This document shows positions 13,321-26,480 of a stretch of 64,000 bases of DNA, in pieces. The stretch comes from Epiperipatus broadwayi (taxonomy: Eukaryota; Onychophora; Udeonychophora; Euonychophora; Peripatidae): the NCBI GenBank assembly GCA_028023455.1, contig JAQFVV010001037.1:61603-125602 (forward strand), written 5' to 3'. Numbering within the stretch: position 1 is the stretch's first letter; each line of letters opens with the position of its first letter. The position numbers and the translations under genes were made by a program. Below the pieces are notes generated by a model. That model ran no database searches and was not told the DNA's origin. It saw only the letters and a list, made by a program, of their open reading frames with translations.

Positions 13321-13700
13321 ATATATATAGGACATTAATTTAAAAATTGATTTAAAGCAAAACTGCAAAAATTAGTACAAAAAAAAAATAATTTCTCTAA
13401 AAAAACCAAAAAATGTTAAATAGGTACTGTCAAATATATATAAGACATTAACTTAAAAAATTGATTTAAATCAAAAAATGTTAAATAGGTATTATCAAAT
13501 ATATATATAAGACACCAACTTAAAATTTCTAAAGTAAAACTGCAAAAATTAGTACAAAAACAATTTCTCTAAAAACCCCAAAAATGTTAAATAAGTACTG
13601 TCAAATATATATATAAGACATTAATTTAAAAATTGATTTCAAGCAAAACTGCAAAAATTAGTACAAAAACAAAAATAATTTCTCTAAAAAACCAAAAAAT
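13321..13700. repeat. Second tandem array, ~110-170 bp units
   Basis: The phrases AAACTGCAAAAATTAGTAC (about 13,358, 13,530, 13,641) and GTTAAATA(G/A)GTA-T-TCAA (about 13,413, 13,474, 13,585) alternate with AT-rich links. That makes three partial copies with unequal spacing. Confidence 0.8.
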
Positions 13701-14060
13701 ATTTATAATTTTAAAATTAAAAAAAAAAAACACTTTTTCCGATATAGTGTGAATCTGTTATACAGTGGAAATGGCAAACGTAAAAAAAAAGCCATCTTGT
13801 AGGCAAAAAAATAAATGGACGGCCCCATGTTTGTCGTTCCTCGGAAAAAGCAAACTACATGCGCCAAAAAAAATACGTAAAATAATAGTAATTTACTAAA
13901 AATATTATAAATTCAAATTGAATACAAAATAATTGCAAAAAAAAAAATTATAAAAAATGTTTGTAATTTTAAAATTAAAGACAATAAAAAACACTTTTCC
14001 CGATATAGTACGAATCTGCCATACAGTGAAAATGGCGAACGTAAAATGTCCTAATCCTAT
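13700..14060. repeat. Direct repeat pair, ~90 bp
   Basis: A block that includes CCGATATAGT, GAATCTG and TACAGTG(G)AAATGGC is present near 13,738-13,785 and again near 13,999-14,045, about 260 bases apart. GC content is higher than around it. Confidence 0.8.
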
Positions 14061-14760
14061 TACATAAAATTATTAAATTAAAAGTGTAATCTTTTTTTAA
14101 TGAAAATAAGGATAATTTATAAGAAAAAATGGAAAGAAGATGACCCAAAAGAAGCAAAATAAATAATAATCGAAAAGGTAGTACATAAAATTATGAATTT
14201 TTTTTTAAAATGAGAATTAGAATAATTTCTAAGGGAAATGTAAAAGAAGCAAGCATTTAATATATGTGGAAATACGTACAATTGTTTAAAATAATGCCAC
14301 AATTATCACTACAAATTAAAAAATAACCTGTAATGGTGACATATAAGTCTTAAAAGCTACTATATTTAATTATTAAGAAACAAAATGAAAATTACTTACA
14401 AATAACAGCAGTGGAAATTACTATAATATCCAATCGACAGTTACAAATTCACTCTATTTAGTAATATAATGTCCATATTAGATATGACATATATGAAAAT
14501 ATTCTCAATACGATCAAAAAAATCACTGTGCTCACGTCGATATCAAAACCGCAAAAGACAGAGAAATGGCAAAATTTCCCATAGGTCTTTCGACTTTTTA
14601 AATCTCGTGAGACACCACGATCAAAAAATCAGTATTCCCATGGATTAGTCTTGCCAGTGTCTTTGTTGCCATGACATCGTTTATCTAATCTTCGATGAAA
14701 TCTTACCTGCAAAAAACATGTTAAGCATAATTCATCATAGCAAGAAAAATAAAATTTAAT

Positions 14761-16200
14761 TTCAAAAAAATTATAAATAAGTCATTGATTTATATTCATT
14801 AAATTAACTTATAATTTATTGAGTGATTTTTTTAAATAACTTAGAGTTGAATAAATAACATTGTCAAAATCAAAGATAACAATCTTTGACTCAGTTAAAT
14901 TGATCTTTTGTTCAGTTTTAGGAGGGGAAAATAATGTTTCATAAATAAAAAAATCCTAAAGTTAAAAAAAAGTCATATTTTCTATAAAAAAAAACCCTCT
15001 TTCATAATTTTTAAGAGAAAATTTGAATGGATTAAAAAAATATGTTTCACAATTTGAAGCATTATTTTAATGAAAATGTTTAAAATTATCGATTCAAAAA
15101 ATATTTTTATATACAAAAAAAAATCCCCTATACTATAAATGATAGTACAGTGTGCACACAAAATTACCTTTAATCATGGTTTTATTTTTCTGTCCTTTTT
15201 TCAATTATAATTTCCAGTTGAATTTTCTTCTTGAATGCTTCTACAAATGAACATGGCTAATTTGTTCTTTTCCTGTGTAGTATTTCTTGATTAAAAAATA
15301 GCAAGTTTTATCCTTTTTTTTCATTTAAATTTTCAGATGATAATAATGCTACTGAGACTAATGCTTTTGGTTTAAGACAAGGTTTCAGATTATTTTAGTG
15401 GGTAACTTCTTTTCTACATTTTATTCCAGTGAAGGCAGGTTATATAAAGGAAGATGGTTAGATTTTATTTGAATTTAGCATATTGTTTTATTGTAAAAAA
15501 AATTTTATGATTAAACTCATAATATGCTAAAAGCTTGTTTAAAATTTCTGCTGTATTATGCAACAGTTTAGTTAAGACTAAGTTAGAAATAATTTCTTCT
15601 TCAGACACTTGAGTCTTCTAATCTATGTAGACTGCTATTTTTCTAGAACAATATTGCCTACAAACCAATCACAATATGTCTTCAACATAACAGTTTTTAT
15701 AACAACCAATTAGGAAAATTTTTACAAAAAATTGTTCAGTGATTATCCTTGTTAATCATATACATTGAAAACAAGTCAAGAACTTAAATTAACATCATAA
15801 AATTTTAGACATTTTTTTCTAATTAAACAATTTTCTGCAGAAAGAAAAACAAGATAATCAGTTAATTACACTGATTTGATTTTTTGTGATTAAGAAAGAT
15901 GGAGAAAAAAGAAAAATAATAATTCTAATTTAAAATAAAATTTATAAAAAATATTAAAATCTTATTTTTCCCTTCTTTTTAAAATACTATTAAACATAAA
16001 ACTTTTCTATTCTTTTGCCATTAAAATTAATATCTATCCAATAATTTACAGAAAAACAAAAATGGTACTTACATAGTTTGCATTCTGGAAGCTTGCCATC
16101 CATTTATTTTAAATGATCCATTTTCAGAAGCTTAGAACACATGCTATGAACAATATGACTGATTATCATATTCAATAATTATGTTTTTTCTATTTATTAA
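14761..16200. other. AT-rich stretch, no gene seen
   Basis: No coding frame or repeat that I can support. Confidence 0.55.
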
Positions 16201-16204
16201 AGTG

Positions 16205-16865
16205 ATAAAGAAACACAAAAGTCCAAAGGGTTTTAATTCAAATTTTTCTATTGCAACTACGATAAAAAAACTTAAAAAAAAACATCATTTAGTAGAATAT
16301 AATAAATGTGCAGACTGATATCACTTTTTGGGCAGGCACTATTCTGTAATTTTGAAAATATTCCATCAAAACATACAAAAATCCAAAGGGTTGTAAGTAA
16401 CATGTAAATGTAGTAAAGAAAATAAAAATAAAGCAAAGTATAACAAATATGTAGGAAGACATCACTTTTCAGGTGAGCACTATCTTGTAATTTTGAAAAT
16501 ATTCCACTGCATCTTTTTCTGCCAATGAAATATTTCAAATTTTAATTATATTTCCAGTTCTTCTTAATGAAATATTCCAGATTTTAATCATATTTCCAAA
16601 AATAATATGGTAAAAAATGAATATCATACATAGGAAAAGGAAGAAGAAAATTATATTACTCCCATAAAGAAGGAATTTTTAAAAAAAACTACATGTAATC
16701 TAATATTAAAAAAATTATGATAATTTGTCATTTGTTATCTGTTAACATTACATTAATAATTTTGAAAATATTCCAGTATATCTTGTCATGTTGATGAAAT
16801 ATTCAAAATTTTAATCATATTTCCAGTTCTTTCCATGAGGTATTCTAGATTTTAATGTTTCCAAC
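16205..16865. repeat. Cluster of duplicated ~105-140 bp blocks
   Basis: The block TCACTTTT-GG then GCACTAT and TGTAATTTTGAAAATATTCC occurs at about 16,318 and 16,460. A partly overlapping block of about 105 bases (from TTTTGAAAATATTCCA to TTTTAAT-TTTCC) occurs at about 16,490 and 16,758. An 88-codon minus-strand frame across the first pair repeats itself and is not considered a gene. Confidence 0.75.
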
Positions 16866-19595
16866 ATGTGTAACCAATGTTAAAAATAATTACATTATGT
16901 TTAGTTTAGACAATATTCATGTATTTATATATTACATATTCAATGTATATTTTGCCCATCCCTCTTTATAATTAAATGGACATGTTAAGATCCTATGTGT
17001 GAGGGATCAGATTGCATTAAGGTCAGCATGGGTATGACAATAATATTGGCATCATCAAGGGCTTTGAATATTTCATCTCTGATTTTTATGATATGGATGG
17101 CTGAAGAGTTGGAGAGTTGAGGAGATTGAAGCTTGTCCATTAAAGTTTGAAGATTTGCTATTTTAAAACAAACTGAGCAGTGATTATATATGGGTATGGC
17201 AGATGGTGATCAGATCAACTCATGAGTGCTGGCTCAGCATGAAATACATATCTTGGAGATTATTTATCTTTTTCATATGTATGTTGTCATGTATATCAGT
17301 TGTAAAATCTGGATTGGATAGCTGTGGAGAGTTTGAAAATCTGAGTTCAAGTCCCTTACAATTACACTGTTTAGTATAGACAATATACATGTATTTTAAT
17401 ATTATATATATTGTAATGGACTGCTTGATTGATTGCACCATTCATAATGGACTGCATTTGTGCAATGGAAATAAACTAGCCTAATTGTTGGATGTCAAGT
17501 GAAATGGATGGGATGGTGATGCTAAACTCTTAATTAATGATCTCATAGATTTGGCAGCCATTGTGATGAATTGCATCTATGCATGAGAAGATAAATTTTA
17601 AGCATGAATAAAATGTGGTCCAATCATTGATTGACAATTGTGATACTACCTATCCAACTAGCTATACATAAGATATGCATAGATACCAAACTAATATGAT
17701 AGTTGATGTGATCAATTGAAAGTGCATTAGTGAGCATATTTTTATTTTATATATCTTCAGAACTATCATATTATTTTGAATTTAAACTGCAATTTTTATT
17801 TAAATTTTGAAGATGTAATATTAGGGTGTGGCATATTCAAAGTAAATATTTTAATCTTATTTCTGCCGATGTCCCACTTTCCAATGCTCACATTCTTGCT
17901 TTAAGCTCTATGCATGTTCATAGTATTACGATTCCTTGATAGCAGATTTCTTAAAATTCCTATTTAAATAAATAAAAATGTTTATTATTTTTTAATATGT
18001 ATTATAAATTCATTTTTATATTTTCCCCCAATTTTTCAATTTTAAAATCCTATTGTAGCTCAAATTTGAATGGCTTAAATTGGAAATAATTGGTAATAAA
18101 AAAGAAAAATATTTTAAAAATATTACAGATATAAAAATTATAATTTATATATATGAAATAAAGTTAACATGAGGATTGCATTCTTATTTTCTCAAGTTAT
18201 ATAAAAACATCAAAATATTATAAACATTATTTACTTTTTAAAATATGATCATATTACAATTTTGAAGTAAAAACATATCTATTTTTTTACCTATGTTTGT
18301 TATTAATAGGCATTAATGATATTCTTTTATAGTTACCTAAGTAAGTAATTTACCTAAATATGTAAATAGAGGGATTTGAACTAAGAATTTTTCACCTAAA
18401 TTATTTTTTTATCAAACAAAAGGAATTATTTTCTATGTAGGAAAAATAACTAAAATTAAAATATAATAGTTTTCACATTATATAGCTAATTGTAAGGAAA
18501 AGGAAAACTCTGATGAGTAAAGTAGTAATAATAAAGCAATACTATGTAATGAGACTTAATAAAAAAATTATTTTATATACTCTGCAGATGATTCCTTATT
18601 AATGCTAAAATCCTGTATCAGAGATGATTAATCTATGGAATATGTTTCAAACTTGGGGCATTGACCTGCTGTTTATAAAAATAAAAAGCAAGACTGTATG
18701 TTATAAATGAGTACTGTAATTGAAAAACAATTTTTTTAAAATTGTAACAGAACTTCAAAATTCTGAGTCCAAAACAAAAAATTGTTCCATATTCAGTAAG
18801 TAGATATTTCACATTTGTCTAATTTTGACAACTAATCTAAAGCAAGTCTTTGTTTGTTTGTTTTTTTACTTTTGTAATTGTCTGTCTTTTGTAGTAAGCT
18901 TTAATTCTTTATGAAAATTATTTTCATTAATGAAATCGATAAAACAACAACAACAACCACAAGAAAAGTAAAATGGGATCATACCTGACTAGTTCTAATT
19001 TGAAAAATGTTCTGCTTAATTCCAAATATTAAAAGTCAAGAAAACAAAACAAAATCAGAAGATCACTAATGTAATTATTATTTAAACTTAAATTTTATCA
19101 TTTTTTTCCATAATATAATAATGTATTCTAGAAAAAAATTTTTTTACAGTACATTATTATATTTATGAAAAAAATATTAAATATTATTTATTTTTATCAT
19201 ATAATATTTTATACAAAAATTGGATACTAATATAAAAGATCTATGTACATGTGAATTCATTGATGAAAACATTGGCACATAAATGTTAAAATGTTGGCAT
19301 TTCCTGCTATATTTATAAAATTGCATTATTATTTTTTTTATAGGATTCACTACTGCTGTATATTTATATTATCAGTCAAATTACTAAAATATTTTATGAA
19401 TCAAATATTGTTAGATATATCTTTATTGCTTTGGCATGAAAATTATTCTATAATTAAAATAATATTACCAAATCTTCATTACTATTATGTGTATGTATGT
19501 GAGTTTTTTTGCCAGAAAGTTGTTTGGAAATGGGGTGTTATAACCTACTAATAATTTATTTTCGCGTGTCTCTAGTAAATTTGTTAACTTTAATG
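16866..19595. other. AT-rich stretch, no gene seen
   Basis: No recognisable gene. The composition and poly-A/poly-T tracts are those of intron or intergenic DNA. Confidence 0.55.
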
Positions 19596-20565
19596 AACAA
19601 ATTATCAAAATCCTCTGCTCACCTGTATCAGCACAGAAAACTCAATGGGTTGTCCCTCCATTCTCTAAACATGATTATGCACCAAAAACAACACTCCCTG
19701 GTGCATAGCCTGATAAAAAATACTCCACAATGGTCATAATCAACCCTGTAATACCCACAGATAGACCACCACCTCCACGCACTGCCTGGATAAACTCCAT
19801 CATAAGCAAACTTCTCAGAAACAATGGCAATTCTATCTTGGCCCTCCAGAACAAAATCAACATCTGGGAAACACATGCACTACTGAATCCAGAACCAATA
19901 ACAAGCCAAATACAATTGGGACAGACTAATCACAAAATAATGAAAATCTTTAAATACCTTGCAATGGAACCAAAACTTTTGGATCACATTATAAAAATAA
20001 ATCTTGATGCAATTCCAACAAGCTGGTTTTTACATTTCAAAAGATTCATGACAAAGATAGACCCAATATGCCATCTCTGTGAAAGAAGTGAAGAAACATT
20101 TCAACACATCATTTCCCTCTGCCCAGGATATCAGGACATCAGGAGATCCATCAGTAAGCAATGCAGCATTTCTCTCCTAAAGATTGTAGACCTTAGAAGC
20201 TGCTTGCACTCTGGTGACTTCCCGGACATCCGCATGGCTATATTTATCTCATATGCCCTATGGATGGCCAGGTGTGATTCCAAATTCATAATTTCCAGAC
20301 CGGATCCATTTGAAGTATTCAACATCCAGCTGAAAACCTTGCAGACAAAGGACTTAATACTGGCCTCCAAATTCTTATTCAACAACACATGGGGTCTATA
20401 TAAAAGGTTAGCCCCATAGAAATGTGACACCTACTAACTGAGATGGCAAGCCTTCGAATGATACGCAAAAGAATTCCAATTGAAACTGCAGACTTTTTCT
20501 TTTGGCCTTGCATGGCTTAAACCAAATGTATAACTTACAATAAAATTTATTTTAAAACAATTATC
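19596..20565 (+). mobile_element. 5'-truncated family C non-LTR retrotransposon, 3' end
   Basis: A plus-strand copy holding only the region downstream of the reverse transcriptase. The start near 19,596 corresponds to the block after the RT thumb (R-K-L-N-G-L-S-L-H-S here, S-R-N-G-L-G-L-H-S in the 59.8 kb copy). The copy ends near 20,565, after an AATAAA and an A-rich tail like the other copies. Truncation of the 5' part is the usual result of incomplete target-primed reverse transcription. Its GC content is well above the flanks. Confidence 0.85.
19730..20419 (+). pseudogene. C-terminal zinc-binding region of RT protein
   Basis: A 229-codon open frame, the largest piece of the truncated element. 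The first 40 residues hold the proline-rich stretch T-D-R-P-P-P-P seen in the other copies (T-D-K-P-P-P). Around residues 105-135 is a zf-RVT-type zinc finger, C-H-L-C-E-R-S-E-E-T-F-Q-H-I-x4-C, expected to help bind RNA or DNA during reverse transcription. The assigned ATG is internal: homologous coding continues upstream in another frame (19,590-19,739), so at least one frameshift has occurred. It lacks the endonuclease and polymerase and cannot act alone. That the frame has stayed open over 690 bases suggests a fairly young insertion. Confidence 0.8.
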
Positions 20566-23326
20566 AAAGTCATCGAAATTTTATCTTCATTTATGTAATA
20601 ATAAATTTCATAATTAGTTTGTACATCAAACTAAATAATATAGTAAATATTGTTATTTAAAATATAAATTGTATTTCTAATTTTAAAGATAGCGTTCAGC
20701 ATGAAGTGAATATATATATCCATAAGAAATATTGTATACATTTAAGGTAAAAGCAGGAAGCGTCAGTAGAATTTTCAATTAATTTCTTTTCTGTCGGAAG
20801 TTATTAATGTGAAACTCTTCCTTTCATGTGAAACCAAGGAAATTGCATATAAACATAGATTTTATATAAAAAGAGTGTATAAATTCTCAATATGTATTCT
20901 TTTCTAACACTTCGTCAGTGTTTAGTCTGACTTTTTAGATTCTTCATTTAGATACGTCGGGAAAAAAAGTTGAATTCTTTATCTTTTGACTGGACTTAAT
21001 TAATGCTTTATCAGTTTGCCTGTTTTCCCCTTATCTTTGACTCCGTTTATCTATTTTATACTCTGTGCGGGTTTTTTTTAATCTGAATTAATCATGCCAA
21101 CTGTTTTCTTGCTTGTCTGTTTATTTATATAAAATTCGTGTTTTTTAATTCATTCACTTATCAATTTATATTTCTCTTCTTTTTCCTTATGTTTTTTAGC
21201 ATCAAGTGTTAAAGGTGAAATGTAATGCTTAATGTGATGAGATCAAAGATAACTTTTTGTCGTATTCAATGAATTTTAAATTTTGATAGGCATTTTGTAT
21301 TTTATACATTTTCACGCTATGCACATATATGCTTTTAGGTTTTGTATAAGAATACAGTTCTAACAACAATAAATATTCATTCATTTCTAATGAATTGGCC
21401 AATTTTCTGAATATCAAAGCTCACATTTTATGTGAGTAGGATAGCTTTTGAACATTTTTTGTTTCAAATAAAGAAGAATATTATTATCCATGTTGTACTT
21501 TAAAGTAATAGCGTCAATATTCTTGGGAAGATGTGTAGAGAAAATTATTTGGAAAAGAATCAATTCAAGGGAGGAAAACTCAAAAACTTGATAAAAATTG
21601 TGTGATGTATAATGTTTATTGAAATGTATATCTCTCCTTATACCCTTCTTCATAAAACAACAGCAAAAAAAAAAAATCAAATATGGCAAAGTTTACTTTT
21701 ACTGTGAGCAAATTATACAATAACTATGACATATGAAAAAAAAAAATTATACAATAAACACTTTTATGCACTTAATTAAGATTTAATCTATTAATTAAGC
21801 ACTGAAGTCATATGTAATAATAAATAATGAAGAGAAGAATCTTTCAGTCATGGACTGTTCATGAATATTTTTAAATCTACACATGCAGTGAAGTCGGTTG
21901 TTACAATGAAAGATCTTTGTCATGCTTTGTAAGGCCTAATGCTTCAATTTGGTTTGCTTAATTCTTAATTTGTATTTATAACAGTAAAATATTCTGTCTT
22001 TATTATTATTGTTTAATTATTTTGCTGCATCTTTATAATAATTTTAGCTATAAACTGAATTAGAAAACTAATTAATATTATCATGAATCCCCCCCCCCTC
22101 AAGCTGTAAAATTGTCAATAAATGAAAGTACTATGATTGTCACTATTGGTTGATATTAGATGTATGTGCACAAAATGTTTCAGGGTATTATTGAAAAGAA
22201 AAAAAAATCCAAATGAGAAAAGAGAAGTAAAGTGACTTTTGTAAGTATAAATTTGTTTCTGCTTTTAGAAGTTCAATGTTAATTTTCTCTATGAAATAGA
22301 AAACAGAATTAAAATAAAGCATTCTAGAAAAAAAATTTTACAAGCAAAAAAAATGGATCTGCAAAAAAAAGAATTAAAATTACTGCTTAGAAGTTCATAA
22401 GATCTTAAAATGTCAGAAGTGGCAAAATGGAGCTCAAGACAAAAAATAATGAAATACTTTATTTCTCAGTAATTTATATGAAGTTCAACCATTAGAAGTA
22501 ACAGAAACAAGCTGTGATACATGGACTTTGAGCTCCAGAATATATATATATTTACTGCTATATTAAATTATGCAACACAGTTTTGAAAATGATATGGCTA
22601 AATCAATAATCTGTGAATTTTTATTAAGATAAATGGAATTACATTTTTAATTTTCATTAAAATCAAACAGTTAATTTTATATGCATATTTACATTTAATA
22701 ATAATGGAAATGTAAACTTGTCTTAAATGAACAGTAATGGATTTAAATATGCTGAAATGCAGTTAAAGGTGAAGCTAAAGTGCATATTATAATACTAAAG
22801 TGGCTTAGTGCCTTCGAAGTGTTTCTATACCCTCATAATCATAGTTAGAGGATTATCAGGGAAAAGATGGAATATATATAGGCAACAGATAGTTAAAAAT
22901 ATGTAAATTTTTACATTGATATTTTTGATTTTTGTATTATATTTTTTCTGTTTAAATGGATGTCATAGTGGCTAACTTTGCTGTGAACAACGGGCCTGGA
23001 ACCAATTATTTCTAAATAGATATATTTCAATATAAGTTGCAATAAACATATAATTAATAAATGATCTTATGGAAACAATATTAGTTCATAATAGAAAACT
23101 CTACTTCAAATTTGGCAGTTTACAGTTTTTATTCTAATCTTCAGCAAGGTAAATCTAAAATAGAAAATGAATATGTAATCATTTAAAATGTTGTATGAAA
23201 TTGTATAAAGTAGTAAATTTTAATTAAATATGTGCTGTTAGATATTTAGTTTATTAATTGCATCTTAGTAATTAATAATAATAGAATGGAGAGAAACACA
23301 AATTTAAAAAAAAAGATTATATAAAT
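20566..23326. other. AT-rich stretch, no gene seen
   Basis: Two weak minus-strand frames (21,229-21,417 and 21,414-21,689) show no domain. A small nested inverted repeat (TATGACATATG / CATATGACTTCA enclosing CACTTAATTAAG / TTAATTAAGCAC) lies at about 21,724-21,815. A C10 run is at about 22,089. Confidence 0.5.
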
Positions 23327-26300
23327 GATCATCATCAACCATTATCAATCCACTGCAGGATGAAGATCTCTCCAAGTTCAATCCATCTTTTCCTATCTTT
23401 ATCTTCTCTTCTCCACATCACCCCTGCACACTTTCTTATTTCATCCATCCATCTCACATGTGGTCTCTTTCTGAATCTTTTACAATCTCTTGGAATCCAG
23501 TTTAAAATTTCAATTGTCCATCTCTTATCATCTCTTCTAGCAATATGTCCAGCCCAACTCCACTTTAGTTTTTTAATTTTTTTAATGAGGTCAGTAACAC
23601 CTGTTTGTTCTCTTACCCATACATTGCACTTTCAATCTCTTCTTGTTACTTGCAACATGCATTTCTCTATACTTCTTTGAGTGGTCTGAAGTCTTAAAAC
23701 ACATTTGTTAAAAACCTTCCTTTTCAAACACAGGCATATTTCCTTTTAGTATCAAGTTATTTTTACCAAAAGCACTCTAACTAAATTTAATTCTATGATT
23801 AATTTCATCCATTATGTCTTCATTTGTATTAATAATCTGATCAAGATATTTGTAACTGTTAACTTCTTCTAACTCATCATAATGAATCTTTATTTTCATA
23901 TTTTGAGAAAATCTATTAAACATTACTTTAGTCTTTTTAACATTTATCTTTAGTCCTACTTTCATCTGATAACTCCTGCAACATTTCCTGTAACTCCAAA
24001 GCATTATTTGCAAAAACATCTACATCATCTGTAAAATCTAAATAACTTAAATAATCTCCATTTACTTTCACTCCTTTAACTTCCCATTTTAATCCACAAA
24101 ATACTTGTTGCAGCACTGCTGTAAAAAGTTTAGGAGATATAGAGTCACCCTGTCTTACACCCTTTTCAATGTTGATTTTCCTACTATCATTATGTAATCT
24201 AATTGTTGCTGTTGCGTTTTTATAAATATTCTTTAAAATATGACAATATCCCGGATCTATACCTTGATGATCCAATGCTTTAATCACTGAAGAAATGTTT
24301 ATAGAATCAAATGCCTTTTCATAATCTACAAATCCTAAGCATAATGGCAACTCATATTCAGTTGTCCTTTCTATAACTTCTCTCAATATCTGGATATGAT
24401 CTACTGTACGAAAACCACTTTTAAATCCAGCTTGTTCTCTTGGTTGGTGGAAATCCAGTGTTTTCTGGAGATGAGTTGGAATTAATTATCTTAGTAAAAA
24501 TTTTGTATAACACTGATAAAAGACTGATAGGTCTGTAATTTCTAATACCTTCTTTATCACCTTTTTAAATATTAATATTATTACTGCATTCTTCCAATCA
24601 TCTGGTACAGCTTTATCATTTAGACATTTGGTATATAACTTTGGTAAAAAAAATTCTATTTCTTCAACTGCTTCTTTTAATATATTAATTATAATTCCAT
24701 CATTACCTGGGGCCTTCTCTTTCTTCATAAATTTAGTTACATGTCTCACTTCCTCATTCAAAATTCTGGGCAATTTAGAAGATATAATAGGTATAGGAGG
24801 CACTTCTTCTTTATTACTATATAATTCTTGATAGAAATCTTCTATACATTTCATGAAGTCATCTCTCTTTTTAGTAATAATGCCATCTTTTTTTTCTTAT
24901 TGCAGATATAAATTTCCTAGCAATACCAAAATGTTGTTTTACACTCTTTAGACTTTTATTCTCTTCTACAGATTTTCTTGCTAGTTCACAATTATACTTT
25001 CTTATATCATTTTCAACTCTTTTCTGCACCATTTTACAAAATTCGAGATATTCAATCCTTTTTAATGCATCATTGTTGTATATCCACATATTCCTTATTT
25101 TCTTCATAAATTCTCTAGTCTCAGTAGAAATTTTATTGGTCAATTGCTGCTTTTTTTCTACCAGCTATCTTTGTTGCAGTTTTTAAAAGTGTATTGCTTA
25201 TTTTCTTATTAATGTCATTCAAATCTGAATCATGTCCAAAATCTACTAATACTTGAAACTGATTTGTAAGTTCTAATTTAAATTCATTAGAATGTTTCTG
25301 AAGATTAGGAATATCAACTTTAAATATTGTTTTTCTTAATAATTTTTGTCTCTCTACTTTGGCATTTACATGTATCTTACATCTTACTAATCGATGATCA
25401 CTTCCTGTTGTTAAATTTATTAAGAACATTACAATCTTGAAATGTTTATTTTCTGTTAGTCAAAATATAATCCAATTCTGCTATACCTTCATTTGAATAC
25501 TTCCATGTCCATTTCCTTTTAACATTTTTCTAAAAAAAAGAATTCATGATATAAAGTTTTTCTTTTGCTGCAAACTCCACAAGTCTATGTCCTCTCTCAT
25601 TTTTATTACCATAACCAAAATTACCTACAGCATTTTCATCTTTCATTTGTTTACCAATTCTAGCATTAAAGTCTCCCATAACAATTTTAAAATGTTGTTT
25701 CCTCTGATCAAAAGCCTTTTGTACATCCATATAAAAATATTCTACTACTTCATCACTATGAGAACTTGATGGGGCATAAACCTGAATTATCTGCATTTGG
25801 TATCTGCTATTAAGTTGTAAAACTAATCTTGCCACTCTGTCCAATACACCACCAATCTCCACAATGTTATTCTTTCATTTTTTATTTATAATGAATCCTA
25901 CTCCACTTGTATTTCCAATATTTGTGCCTTTATAATAGAGTATATATCCACTTTTTAAATCAATTGTTTCTTCACCTTTTCTTTTATCTTCACAAAGTCC
26001 AATAATGTCCCATTTAATATAAGACAGTTCTTCTTCTACCTCTTGCAATCTTCTTTCACTTGAAAGTGATCTGCAGTTGTAAGTACCTAAATAAAAAGTC
26101 ATTATCAAATAAAAGCCTGAGTCTGCAATCAGGGGATTCTTAGCATCCTCCGCCTTCGTCCACCAAATGCTACCTTGGTTGGTGACTTTACAGCCTCCTG
26201 GGAATAAAGGCCATGATTTATTTTTGTCTGTCATAATTGTATATATTGGAAAAAATATTCTTAAACTCAGATGTAAAAAGCCAATAAACTCACCACACTG

Positions 26301-26480
26301 GTTAATGCGTGTTGGTGAGCATCTTATCCATGTTTGTATACTATATGAATAATCACATAGTAATAAGAGCTGCAACAACAAGAACGTATGGAGTGGACAT
26401 TAGGAATTTGCCCTTCTCGGTCCCTTTAAGGCCTCCAAGAGGAATCAAAGGGTCTCCTTTCAGTTAATAGCAAACTCCTT
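23327..26480 (-). mobile_element. RTE-type non-LTR retrotransposon, copy A, near full length but broken
   Basis: A single-protein non-LTR element on the minus strand. It starts at about 26,480 with a short GC-richer leader and ends at about 23,327 in a TGATGATGAT-type trinucleotide tail, the tail type typical of RTE elements. The same 3' end is found at 57,967 (copy B). Compared with copy B, it has lost about 55 bases near 23,692 (within the C-terminal region) and carries several frameshifts. It shows the order endonuclease, reverse transcriptase, C-terminal basic region. Confidence 0.9.
23335..26381 (-). pseudogene. RTE endonuclease-reverse transcriptase, frameshifted
   Basis: Coding remains in at least seven consecutive minus-strand frames. 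The APE-like endonuclease begins near 26,100 (T-Y-N-C-R-S-L-S-S, then D-I-I-G-L-C-E) and continues at 25,862-25,530 (Q-V-Y-A-P, M-G-D-F-N-A-R-I-G) and 25,429-25,133 (G-S-D-H-R-L-V). The reverse transcriptase runs from about 24,854 (K-A-P-G-N-D-G) to 23,777 (D-Y-E-K-A-F-D; V-R-Q-G-D-S-I-S-P; L-D-F-T-D-D-V). The catalytic box is FTDD where copy B has FADD; both Asp are kept. The protein would nick DNA and copy its own RNA there. The frame is broken throughout, so it is dead. A 168-codon piece at 26,381-25,875 precedes the endonuclease and may include non-coding leader. Confidence 0.9.

Larger units (their letters stand above)
11914..14751. mobile_element. Candidate 2.84-kb inverted-repeat element filled with minisatellite
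   Basis: The 17-base sequence TATTTTTCTTGCTATGA at 11,914-11,930 has its exact reverse complement at 14,735-14,751. Between them lie a foldback structure, a 31-bp minisatellite, two further tandem arrays and a more GC-rich right end. The arrangement (matching inverted ends, no coding frame, repeat-filled middle) resembles non-autonomous DNA transposons. No transposase is present and I could not define a target-site duplication. The ends may extend beyond the 17 identical bases. The alternative is a locally rearranged satellite locus in which copies of one short motif happen to face each other. Confidence 0.5.

Noticed and set aside
19628-19876. Minus-strand frames opposite the family C fragment
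   Set aside because: Antisense shadows of the plus-strand coding region.
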